From Deltaproteobacteria bacterium ADurb.Bin207 (GTDB lineage Bacteria; Myxococcota_A; Polyangia; Polyangiales; Polyangiaceae), in contig MWCO01000018.1 of assembly GCA_002070115.1 (NCBI GenBank), forward strand, positions 1 to 64,000: DNA of 64,000 nucleotides, read 5' to 3'. Under the pieces are notes generated by a model. The model worked only from the letters and a program-made list of their open reading frames with translations, was not told where the DNA came from and did not search any database. Shown piece by piece: positions 1 to 7,448 of this stretch; positions within the stretch are counted from its first letter, which is position 1, and the number at the start of each line of letters is the position of its first letter. The translations under genes and the position numbers were made by a program.

Positions 1-44
1 GGGGCCGCATGTCCCGATGGGTTTTTGTGGGAAAGGGGAATCTT

Positions 45-127
45 GAACACGGGGGCACGGGGGCACAGAGACACAGAGGAAAACACGGTAAACCACCGTG
101 TCTCCGTGCCTCTGTGTCCCCGTGTTC
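45..127. repeat. Imperfect long inverted repeat built of 8-bp units
   Basis: The outer arms are a perfect 10-bp inverted pair (GAACACGGGG at 45-54, CCCCGTGTTC at 118-127). The inner arms are partly complementary and close on a 6-bp stem (84-89 with 95-100) around a 5-base loop. Both arms are made of a degenerate 8-base unit of the form GRCACRGR, repeated several times. The left arm is longer than the right, so the hairpin would have bulges. It lies 33 bases past the stop codon of the GltG-like gene, so it may act as a transcription end or mRNA-stabilising hairpin. Short dyads of this CACRGAG type recur between genes in many bacterial genomes, as far as I recall. No second copy was found in this window. 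Confidence 0.75.
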
Positions 128-160
128 GAGTCCGACTGCCTCCCCACCTTTCTACGTCCC

Positions 161-919
161 TTACGCCAAGCTGCGATATCGCTCCGTCGCCACTTCTGTC
201 GTTCCCGTCGTCGTAGCATCCGTCGTCGCATCCGGCGTCTCGATCGGTGGGGGCGGAGGGATGTTTCTTACACTATCGAGCAAACCCGCAATCGCGGCTT
301 CTTCATTGATCTCCGGATCCATCCAATCGGAGTAGAGCATTCCTACCGCGCCGAAGTGAAACAAGAAAGAAAACGCTGCGATGATCGTGAATCGCCAATC
401 GATTTGAGAGGACAAACCGGATTGAACGGACACCGGGAGTTGGGGTTTGGGCTGCACGGGGGGAGGGGCCACGAATTGAAACAAAAACGTGATGTCCCCG
501 ATCACAATTTTGCCCCGCGCCTCCTCTGTCAGCGCAACTTGATAGGTTCCCTGCGGTCCTCGATGCGCTTGGCTTTTCAAAGTCTGCAAATCCGTGATGC
601 CCGATTGCAAGGCAATTCGGCCGGTCATCCCATCCAAATAATTCAAATGATATTGGGCTCGCTTCTTGTCCGAACCCACCAACTCGAACAACCGAAACGT
701 GGCCGGTACCCCCGGTGCGTTGATCACGAACATGTTTTTTTCGCTCGCCCCCACCATCACATGGGTCCTTTGCTTGACCACACGCTCTTCGATCACGCGA
801 CCGCCCTGCACGAGACCAATACGCAATACCTTTGGTCCCGTCGCTTGCGGCAAAGCTCGCATCACCGCCGTCATCTGCCCAGGACGACTTTTCGGGGGTT
901 CCGCGTAAGGTTGCGTCAT
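161..919 (-). CDS. GltG/PglI-like inner-membrane protein lacking the TonB-like C-terminal domain
   Basis: The 252-residue protein starts at an ATG preceded by GGAGG with good spacing. Residues 30-150 form the N-terminal cytoplasmic domain seen in myxobacterial PglI/GltG proteins (an FHA-like beta-rich fold, with the phrases VGASEKN and GKIVIGDITFLFQFV). One transmembrane helix lies at about 176-195, followed by a short acidic stretch and a Pro then Thr/Ala-rich tail. In M. xanthus this family continues into a periplasmic AgmX/PglI (TonB-like) C-terminal domain; here the frame stops after the Thr-rich linker, 33 bases before the inverted repeat. It is the last gene of the TPR operon. By analogy it would couple inner-membrane proton flow to the periplasmic TPR proteins. 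Family membership is fairly sure. Whether this is a natural short form or a truncation is open. Confidence 0.7.
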   Translation of the reverse strand: MTQPYAEPPKSRPGQMTAVMRALPQATGPKVLRIGLVQGGRVIEERVVKQRTHVMVGASEKNMFVINAPGVPATFRLFELVGSDKKRAQYHLNYLDGMTGRIALQSGITDLQTLKSQAHRGPQGTYQVALTEEARGKIVIGDITFLFQFVAPPPVQPKPQLPVSVQSGLSSQIDWRFTIIAAFSFLFHFGAVGMLYSDWMDPEINEEAAIAGLLDSVRNIPPPPPIETPDATTDATTTGTTEVATERYRSLA

Positions 920-1024
920 TTCCAATCCTCCAAACAATGATTACAACTTTCGCATCGTCTCGAGCCAGATGCAAGCCCAACGCTTCTGGTTGCATCCCGA
1001 TCGATAGTCCGCGTCTTATCTTGC

Positions 1025-1579
1025 CTATTCGACATCGACTCCACTTTCACCTTGGGGTTCCCATTGCACAAGCCGAATCAATTCCTCCACCCAATCATCC
1101 AACGCTTGACGCTTACGGCGTACCAACCGCTGGGCTTCCTTTGCGGCGGCCAGCGTGGATAGAACCCCCGCGGCCCCAATGGCAAATACGTCGAGAACCG
1201 CCGTGGTGAGACCTTGGCCCGCGATGAAAAGCCAGGCCGCTGCAATGAGGCAGCCAAAAACAGAAATCCGCGCACAAGCGGCATAGGTTTTCGTGTTGGC
1301 AGAAAGAGATATGTCGATCTCCGATAACACGACATTGACTTCCCCGCGCGCCACCTCATATTCACGAGTTTGCGCCAATGACCGCACGAGCTGTGTTTCC
1401 CAAGCGTCCGCCTCGCCCTGCATCGCTCGCGCCAAAATGCCCAACCCATGCCGCCACGACCGACAGGCCCGACAAAGCAAGTCAGGTTGAAGATTCAATG
1501 CCGTCGCTGCGAGCCGCAACTCCCACAGCGCCCACAGGATCGCAAATACGCTGCAGCACGAGGCTATCCACAAAGCCAT
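1025..1579 (-). CDS. Three-helix inner-membrane protein, possibly ExbB/TolQ/MotA-like
   Basis: About 184 residues; GTG-ATG gives two possible starts, three bases after the preceding stop codon. Hydrophobic segments lie near residues 1-25, 105-125 and 127-147, separated by a roughly 80-residue polar region, with a charged C-terminal tail. This is the topology of ExbB/TolQ/MotA proton-channel subunits, and the place in the operon next to a GltG-like gene would suit such a role. The usual small-residue and proline motifs of that family are not clearly present, so the assignment is from topology and context only. It could equally be an accessory membrane protein of the complex. Confidence 0.55.
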   Translation of the reverse strand: MALWIASCCSVFAILWALWELRLAATALNLQPDLLCRACRSWRHGLGILARAMQGEADAWETQLVRSLAQTREYEVARGEVNVVLSEIDISLSANTKTYAACARISVFGCLIAAAWLFIAGQGLTTAVLDVFAIGAAGVLSTLAAAKEAQRLVRRKRQALDDWVEELIRLVQWEPQGESGVDVE

Positions 1580-1585
1580 CACGTG

Positions 1586-1825
1586 TCAGAAAGGCTCTTT
1601 GGTAATGGCTTCCTCAATTTTGTTCAAGAAAGGCTGCCGAAGCTCCGACAACGTGATTTTCGGACGGATGCGCGCGACGTCCACCGCGGCGATGGGACGT
1701 TGCACGCGCCCCACGATGGTAACCTCGTTGAGGGTTATCACGCGGCCTTGTTTTTGCGCATGCGCGAACGATGATACACTCGTCAACAACAGTCCGATGA
1801 CGGTGGCAAAGCAGAAGTGTTTCAT
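1586..1825 (-). CDS. Small exported protein of the Glt-like operon
   Basis: 79 residues, start supported by AGAGGAA eight bases upstream. An N-terminal signal peptide (about residues 1-23, ending AHA) is followed by a 55-residue mature part with the phrases VTIVGRVQRP and LSELRQPFLNKIE. It lies 13 bases downstream of the TPR lipoprotein gene and upstream of the three-helix protein. Short exported proteins occupy a similar position (GltF) in the M. xanthus motility cluster, but the similarity cannot be tested here. It is probably periplasmic. The name recalls a secretin/TonB plug phrase (VTIVG), which may be chance. Confidence 0.6.
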   Translation of the reverse strand: MKHFCFATVIGLLLTSVSSFAHAQKQGRVITLNEVTIVGRVQRPIAAVDVARIRPKITLSELRQPFLNKIEEAITKEPF

Positions 1826-1838
1826 GTTGCATTTCCTC

Positions 1839-3203
1839 TCATTGACTTGCTGCTGGGGCCGCTGAAGCAGCAGGAGTCGCCGAGGTCGGGGATGCCGGCC
1901 CGCTGGGCTGTTTGGATTCCGCTTCGACCATTGCTTTTTTGGCTTTGGCGCGAATGATCAATTGCTCCACGTCGCTGCCCCGGGGATCGACCGAACGCCC
2001 CCGTAATTCCTTATATTTCTCAAAAGACGCGATGGCCGCGTCGACCTGTTGTACGGGGGTTTTTCCTGGATAGTTGTCGGAAAAAAGGAAAAGCAGTCCG
2101 ATATTGTAATGCACATGAATCAAGCTTGCATCTTTGGCGAGAACCCAATCGAATTCTCGTTTCGCTTCCGCAGGCCTTCCCATCAATCGATGCACATCGC
2201 CAAGGTTCAGGTGAGCCACGAGATTGTCGCGATTGTAGGCAAGCGCTCGCTCGAGCAGCGGCTGCGCCTTGGCTGCATTGCCCGACTCGAGATAGTAGGT
2301 CGCAAGCTGCACTCCAGCGTCGACCATATCCGGTCGCTTCTGAAGCACACTCTCGAGTTCGCCGATCGCCAACGCGCGGGCTCCCTCCTCCTTGTAGATG
2401 AGGGCGCGCAGCAGCCGCGCTTCGACATTGTCTTTGTCTCGCGGCGGGTTGTTGGGACCGAAACCATCGAGGATGGCTTGCAAGGCGTATTTGGCGAGGT
2501 CGAGCCTTCGGTTCCGGAAGTGATCCCGGGCCAACGTAATCATCGCGGGAGCGTAATTGGGGTTGGCTTTCAGCGCTTCCTGAGCAAGCTTTCTGGCGCT
2601 TTCCGTCTCGCGCTGCATCGATTTGATTTCCGCCAGGGCAGCGGCAACCGCGGCTGATTTCGGCATTTTGGCGTGACGTTCGGTCAGGAAGTGGTCAGCC
2701 TCCGCTGCATTTCCCTTTCTCGCCAATAACAAGCCGTAGGCCGTGATCGCCGGCTCGTAGTCCGTAACAATGGTGAACGCTTGTCGGTATCGTGCGAGAG
2801 CGTCGGCATCCCCAAGACGTTCAAGGATGACTCCAAGCGAATAATGAGCTTGGTATGCCTTGGGATCCTTCGAAATAGCATCCAAAAACAGTTTTTTCGC
2901 CTCCGCCAATTCGCCCCGCCCAAAAGCGCTGAGCGCCTGAAGATAGGGCTCTTTGGCCGCGTCGTTCATTTTTGGACGCTCTGCCATTGGAGCATCGGAA
3001 GACGAAGGGGCGTCTGAGATGCCCACTTGAATCCCTTGATCGGTCGTCACGGGCGTTCCCGCCGGTCCGGAAGGCTCCGACGTGCTCAGCGATCCAGGGC
3101 TTTTCGCGTCGCCTTGCTTGCCGCCACAGGCAGGAATCCACGCGGCAACGAAAAGTGATACCGCCGCTATCGCAATCGTTTTTGCGGGTTGGGTCTTCAT
3201 CAT
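1839..3203 (-). CDS. TPR lipoprotein, GltE/AglT-like
   Basis: 454 residues. The signal peptide ends in a lipobox (IPAC, Cys at about residue 26), so the protein should be lipid-anchored in the outer or inner membrane facing the periplasm. A Pro/Ser-rich linker to about residue 75 leads into a solenoid of tetratricopeptide repeats up to about 400, including AYQAHYSLGVILERLGD and NLVAHLNLGDVHRLMGRPAEAK. The C-terminal 40 residues are Ala/Pro/Ser-rich. Its ATG overlaps the stop codon of the upstream giant TPR gene by four bases, so translation is probably coupled. M. xanthus AglT/GltE is a TPR lipoprotein of similar length in the same gene order. Role inferred: scaffold between outer membrane and periplasmic parts of the machine. 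Confidence 0.8.
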   Translation of the reverse strand: MMKTQPAKTIAIAAVSLFVAAWIPACGGKQGDAKSPGSLSTSEPSGPAGTPVTTDQGIQVGISDAPSSSDAPMAERPKMNDAAKEPYLQALSAFGRGELAEAKKLFLDAISKDPKAYQAHYSLGVILERLGDADALARYRQAFTIVTDYEPAITAYGLLLARKGNAAEADHFLTERHAKMPKSAAVAAALAEIKSMQRETESARKLAQEALKANPNYAPAMITLARDHFRNRRLDLAKYALQAILDGFGPNNPPRDKDNVEARLLRALIYKEEGARALAIGELESVLQKRPDMVDAGVQLATYYLESGNAAKAQPLLERALAYNRDNLVAHLNLGDVHRLMGRPAEAKREFDWVLAKDASLIHVHYNIGLLFLFSDNYPGKTPVQQVDAAIASFEKYKELRGRSVDPRGSDVEQLIIRAKAKKAMVEAESKQPSGPASPTSATPAASAAPAASQ

Positions 3204-6200
3204 GGCACCACGGGAAGCGGATGAGGGAGTGGGTCGATCTGCGGCTGCTCGATGATTCCAGGACGACTGAGCAAAAACATGCGGTCGGTATAGGTGAACC
3301 CTGCGACGCCCTGAGAGTATTCTCGCAACTTGGCATCTCCGAGTACGTCGGTGAAAAACGCCAAACGTTCCACGGCACGGTCTATCGCTGGGTTGGAGAT
3401 GTTATACTTGCGCCCCAACGAGAAGGCTTCCACGTACCGGGTGACCATGACCTTGTCCGCGTCGGTAAGCTCCTTGTCCCGGGTTTGCCGCCAAACGTTT
3501 TGTCGATTGGTTCGGAATACGTCGGCTTTGTCCTGGTGTTCGGGGTCGTCGCTGGCTTCGAGCTTTTTCAGAAGCGCTTCTTCTTTGTCGGAGAAGAGCT
3601 TCAATGCTGGCTCGCGGGCGTTGTACATACCCGTGCGAAGAGAGTCATACAGCGATCCCTGCCGAGAACGCGCCGCCACCGCCCACTCTGGAGATATATA
3701 CACGTCGATCACGCGTTGCAGACGGTCGTGATATCGTTTGGCATCGGCAGCATCCGCCCGATAATCCCGGATGACATCGACTGTCGTGCCCTTGTAGCGG
3801 TGATGGCCCGTGTCGTAGTCGAATTTTTCTCGGATTTCTTGATCGAGGAGAGAAAATTCGGCTTCTGCGGCCATCGCGGCTTCCGCGGTGGAAACGGCTG
3901 AGCTTTGCCCATCGCTTTTCTTTGGAGCTACCGCTTTCCATTGTTCAAAAGCCGCAATCGTTTTCTTGTACCAGTCTTGATACTGGTTTCCTCCACCTAC
4001 TTTTTGAAGCTTCGCGGCGTTGTAAGAGGCGCGAACCACATACTTGGCCGCATCCCGGTTATTCTTGTTGCGAGCGTGGAAGGCCGTCATCGCCGTCAAC
4101 GCACGCTGTCGCGCCGCGCGGTTCGCCCCTTCATCCCGTCCACGCTCGTCCCATTCGTTCATTTCCCCACGCGCTACGATATACTCGGCCTCAGCTTTCT
4201 CTTGGGGAGTCGGCCCAAGAGACAAAAAGCGCTTTTGAAGCGTGGCCGTTTTTCCCTTATCACCCATGTTGGCGTATAACTCGAGGGCGAGCTTGGCTGC
4301 TTCCCGACGATCTTTTTGGTCGAAACGTTCGATTTGGCTGATCGTATCGTATTGCTCCGCGGCCCGTCGGTAGTCGAAAAATAGAATATACGCTTCGGAA
4401 AGCGCATTATGGGCTTGCTTGAGGTAGGTGAGACGTTCCTTGTATTTTTCGGGGTTCGGAGCCACGGGCGGAGATGCTTTGGGGTTGCCCTTTTCAAGAA
4501 CCACGAGGGTCTTTTCATCGCCGTAACGCTTGATGAAAAGCTCATACATTTCAATGGCTTTGTCGTATTCGCCGAGTTGCTTGTAGGCGATGGCGCCGTT
4601 GATCGCCGCCTCCGGGGCTTCGTTTCGATCCGGCGCGTTTTCCAAGGCCTTGCGGTATAACGCCGCGGCCTTTCTCCATTTTTCGTTGCGCTCGGGACCG
4701 TCGGGCATATTCTGCGCTTCATCGAATGCTTTTCTGGCGTCGCGGTACGCAGCCTCCTGCAACGTCGGGTTGATGAGCAGCGTTTCGGCAGTTTTTTGCT
4801 CTTCACTGACAGCACAGCTATTCGCTTTTTGTGCCTCGGCAAGCTTGGTACTTTGCTCGACGTCGCCCTCGATGTTGCTCATGGTGAGCAGACGTTCCCA
4901 GGCCCTGTAGCCATAGTCGGTTTTTCCGCATTCTTTTTGATAAATGGGCTCGTAGCGCTTTTTGGCTTCTCCGAACTGCCCATAAAAGAAGAAGGATTCG
5001 GCGACCTGGAACGCGAACATCGGCGATCTTTTGTTGATGTCGTGCTGTTCCGGCACCGTGCGGATATATTCTTCCTGCGATAAATTACGGAACCGAATCG
5101 CTGGCGGTATGGGATCCGATACCACCTTTCTATTGTCCCCCTCGCCGACGAATACGAGGTTATTTCTTTCCTCTAGCCCTTTGGCGCCGCTGGTCTCCTG
5201 CCAGACCCGATTCCGATCGTTTTGCACGAGGAAGGCCAGGTTGACAGCATAAAAGGCGGCAACTTCCAGGCGACGATCATCCTCGTTGGAATCGCGGACT
5301 TCCACGGCGGACTGCCGCGCGCGCAGCACATCGCCGATGGTCGGACTCTGCCCCGCAAGGACCTTGGTATACACGATCCAATGCCTCGCGTCGGCGAGCC
5401 AAAAACGCGACTCATAAGCGTCGGAGGCGTTTTCGTCTTGATCCAAGTACGCACTCCAGGCTCGTTCGGCCAGCTTGAATTCCGCCAGGGTTTTTTCAAG
5501 CTGAACGTTGCGCTCTGCCGCATCCCCCATCTGCTCGGCTTCTTGCAGGAAGGCGCGAGCGCGGTTGGTATGCTCAGCGGCGGCGCTTTGCAGCCCGCCA
5601 TGCACCAGGCGTTCTGCCATTTGTAAGGCTTCCGGATCATCCCGATTGGCATTGACCCACGGTGAATTACCAACATAAACGGCGAGTTTGCTTCGCGCTT
5701 CCAAAGCCTTGGCCGCGTTTTCCTTGCGTTCGACCGTGCCTTCCCGGGAGGTGCGCGTCAGCTCGTCGTAGGTGTCGGCGATACCTGCTTGAATCTCCGG
5801 GGCCTCCCGATGCATCGGCCATTTTTCAAGCATTTTCTCCGACAACTCGATGCGATTATGAAGCTGGTTGAGTTCTTTGTATTCGAGGGCAAGCGCCTTG
5901 TAGACATGGAATGTCCACGGCTTGTCCTGCGGGATCAATCCCGGATCCTGGATTCGATCGATCGCGATCCGCATCTTGCGTTCGATGATGGTCGGATCCG
6001 ACTCGAGATCTAAAACATCCGACCGAGGAATGAATGGCTCGCTGGCTTGTGGACCTGCGAAATCCACATACGTCAACGAGCCTGCAATATACGTGTACGC
6101 CTCGGAACGAAAATCTGCTCCTGGATCACCGGTTTTTTTCTCGACCTCGTCGGTATAGTGCAACAACTCGACGAATTTTCGAGTGGCCGCCTCATATCTC

Positions 6201-7405
6201 TGTTGTTTGAAGTACGTCCATGCGAGCTTGTACATGGATACGCCGTACAAGACTCCCTTTTCATTCGATGCTGCCTGCATCGACTTCTGATAAGCCGTGG
6301 CCGCTCGATTGAACGTATACGGGCCCGCTTTCGGATCGGCCTCGTCAAAGTACCAATCACCGATTTTCCACCAAATTTCAGCTACATAACGAGGATCCTC
6401 CCCTGGCTTGACGGTCTGGGGCAGGTAGGTGCAAGTATCTGGGAAGGGGCTGGTGTATGATAGCTCCCATTGCGTGGTATCAGCGGCCGCACGCCTTGGG
6501 TTCGGCTTCGCCTGCTTCGTCAAGTTTTCCGGTGTGGGAAAAACATGGCGCCACCCGACCCAATAATCCGCATCGTGGTCTTGTGGCACATCACCGACGA
6601 TATCTTTGTCCGGATCCCGCGGGTCCGTGGCGACAGGATACGGATAGTTGTTGTGACATACCAGAGCCCGCCATACCTGCTGCGCTTCTTCGAGCCGCTC
6701 CGAGTCGAACAAGGCGTGTCCCAAATAGTAGTAGACCGCCGCAAGTTCGTCGTATTGAGGGAATTCCTTGATGATGCGTTTGTAAAGCGCAATGCTCGGT
6801 TTGAGGTCGTCTCTTCCAATATCCGTCATGTTTTTGGCACGAGCGCGCTCATCATATAACGCGGCCAAGCGGAACATCGCGTTGGGCGTGGCTTCCGGAT
6901 CCGCCGTCTGCCCCGAATATTTTTCGATGAATGCCTCGAGCTTTTGAATGGCCTCGGCTCGCGCCTTCTCGAGTTCCGTACGCTCCGCAAGGATTTGTGA
7001 GTCCAACGAGGATAGGGTGCGACGACGCTGCTGTTCGTAATGATGCCGTACGATGCCCGTGATGGCATCTCGGAAGTCTTTGGCATCGCGCTGGTAGGTA
7101 TCGGCTTCCCGTTGAAGCAATGCCAGCGCTCGCAGTTTTTCTCTCGACGGCGCGGGCAGCGGTGAAGCTGCGGGACGACCGGATGCCTTTGCACTGTGCT
7201 CGCCTCCCATCGAGAGCGAGCCATCCGATTGAAAAAACTCCGCCAAGGTATCGTCGAGCGGACGCTCGAGGGCTGGATTCACTCCTGAATTGGTCGATGA
7301 CGAAGGTTGAGAATAGACCGTCGTCGCAGGGGTCACCGTGAGCAGTCCCGCGAGCAAGAGCAACGCCGATGTTCGAGCCACGTGCGTTTTTCGAAAGCGC
7401 TTCAT
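3200..7405 (-). CDS. Giant periplasmic TPR protein, GltD/AgmU-like
   Basis: 1401 residues from the ATG that has GGAGAG five bases upstream and starts a clear signal peptide (MKRFRKTHVARTS then a hydrophobic core, ending VYSQ); an upstream in-frame TTG is less likely. The protein is almost all helical TPR-type repeats, for example AAVYYYLGHALFDSERLEEA, LAWTYFKQQRYEAATRKF and INGAIAYKQLGEYDKAIEMY. M. xanthus AgmU/GltD is a periplasmic TPR protein of about 1200 residues that travels with the gliding machinery, and its paralogue NfsD works in spore-coat assembly. Gene order here (large TPR, TPR lipoprotein, small exported protein, GltG-like) matches that system. Which of motility, coat export or a third role applies cannot be read from the sequence. 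Confidence 0.82.
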   Translation of the reverse strand: MKRFRKTHVARTSALLLLAGLLTVTPATTVYSQPSSSTNSGVNPALERPLDDTLAEFFQSDGSLSMGGEHSAKASGRPAASPLPAPSREKLRALALLQREADTYQRDAKDFRDAITGIVRHHYEQQRRRTLSSLDSQILAERTELEKARAEAIQKLEAFIEKYSGQTADPEATPNAMFRLAALYDERARAKNMTDIGRDDLKPSIALYKRIIKEFPQYDELAAVYYYLGHALFDSERLEEAQQVWRALVCHNNYPYPVATDPRDPDKDIVGDVPQDHDADYWVGWRHVFPTPENLTKQAKPNPRRAAADTTQWELSYTSPFPDTCTYLPQTVKPGEDPRYVAEIWWKIGDWYFDEADPKAGPYTFNRAATAYQKSMQAASNEKGVLYGVSMYKLAWTYFKQQRYEAATRKFVELLHYTDEVEKKTGDPGADFRSEAYTYIAGSLTYVDFAGPQASEPFIPRSDVLDLESDPTIIERKMRIAIDRIQDPGLIPQDKPWTFHVYKALALEYKELNQLHNRIELSEKMLEKWPMHREAPEIQAGIADTYDELTRTSREGTVERKENAAKALEARSKLAVYVGNSPWVNANRDDPEALQMAERLVHGGLQSAAAEHTNRARAFLQEAEQMGDAAERNVQLEKTLAEFKLAERAWSAYLDQDENASDAYESRFWLADARHWIVYTKVLAGQSPTIGDVLRARQSAVEVRDSNEDDRRLEVAAFYAVNLAFLVQNDRNRVWQETSGAKGLEERNNLVFVGEGDNRKVVSDPIPPAIRFRNLSQEEYIRTVPEQHDINKRSPMFAFQVAESFFFYGQFGEAKKRYEPIYQKECGKTDYGYRAWERLLTMSNIEGDVEQSTKLAEAQKANSCAVSEEQKTAETLLINPTLQEAAYRDARKAFDEAQNMPDGPERNEKWRKAAALYRKALENAPDRNEAPEAAINGAIAYKQLGEYDKAIEMYELFIKRYGDEKTLVVLEKGNPKASPPVAPNPEKYKERLTYLKQAHNALSEAYILFFDYRRAAEQYDTISQIERFDQKDRREAAKLALELYANMGDKGKTATLQKRFLSLGPTPQEKAEAEYIVARGEMNEWDERGRDEGANRAARQRALTAMTAFHARNKNNRDAAKYVVRASYNAAKLQKVGGGNQYQDWYKKTIAAFEQWKAVAPKKSDGQSSAVSTAEAAMAAEAEFSLLDQEIREKFDYDTGHHRYKGTTVDVIRDYRADAADAKRYHDRLQRVIDVYISPEWAVAARSRQGSLYDSLRTGMYNAREPALKLFSDKEEALLKKLEASDDPEHQDKADVFRTNRQNVWRQTRDKELTDADKVMVTRYVEAFSLGRKYNISNPAIDRAVERLAFFTDVLGDAKLREYSQGVAGFTYTDRMFLLSRPGIIEQPQIDPLPHPLPVVP

Positions 7406-7448
7406 GCTTTCTCTCCATACAAAGTCAGACCGTTCGGTTTGACCGATG

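Noticed and set aside
45-127. A CRISPR-like or phage attachment interpretation of the inverted repeat
   Set aside because: It is one dyad of short 8-bp units with no spacers, no cas genes and no integrase nearby.
2049-2657. Plus-strand frames of 200 residues opposite the TPR lipoprotein gene
   Set aside because: The minus strand shows clear TPR motifs and a lipobox; the plus-strand products have no recognisable features.
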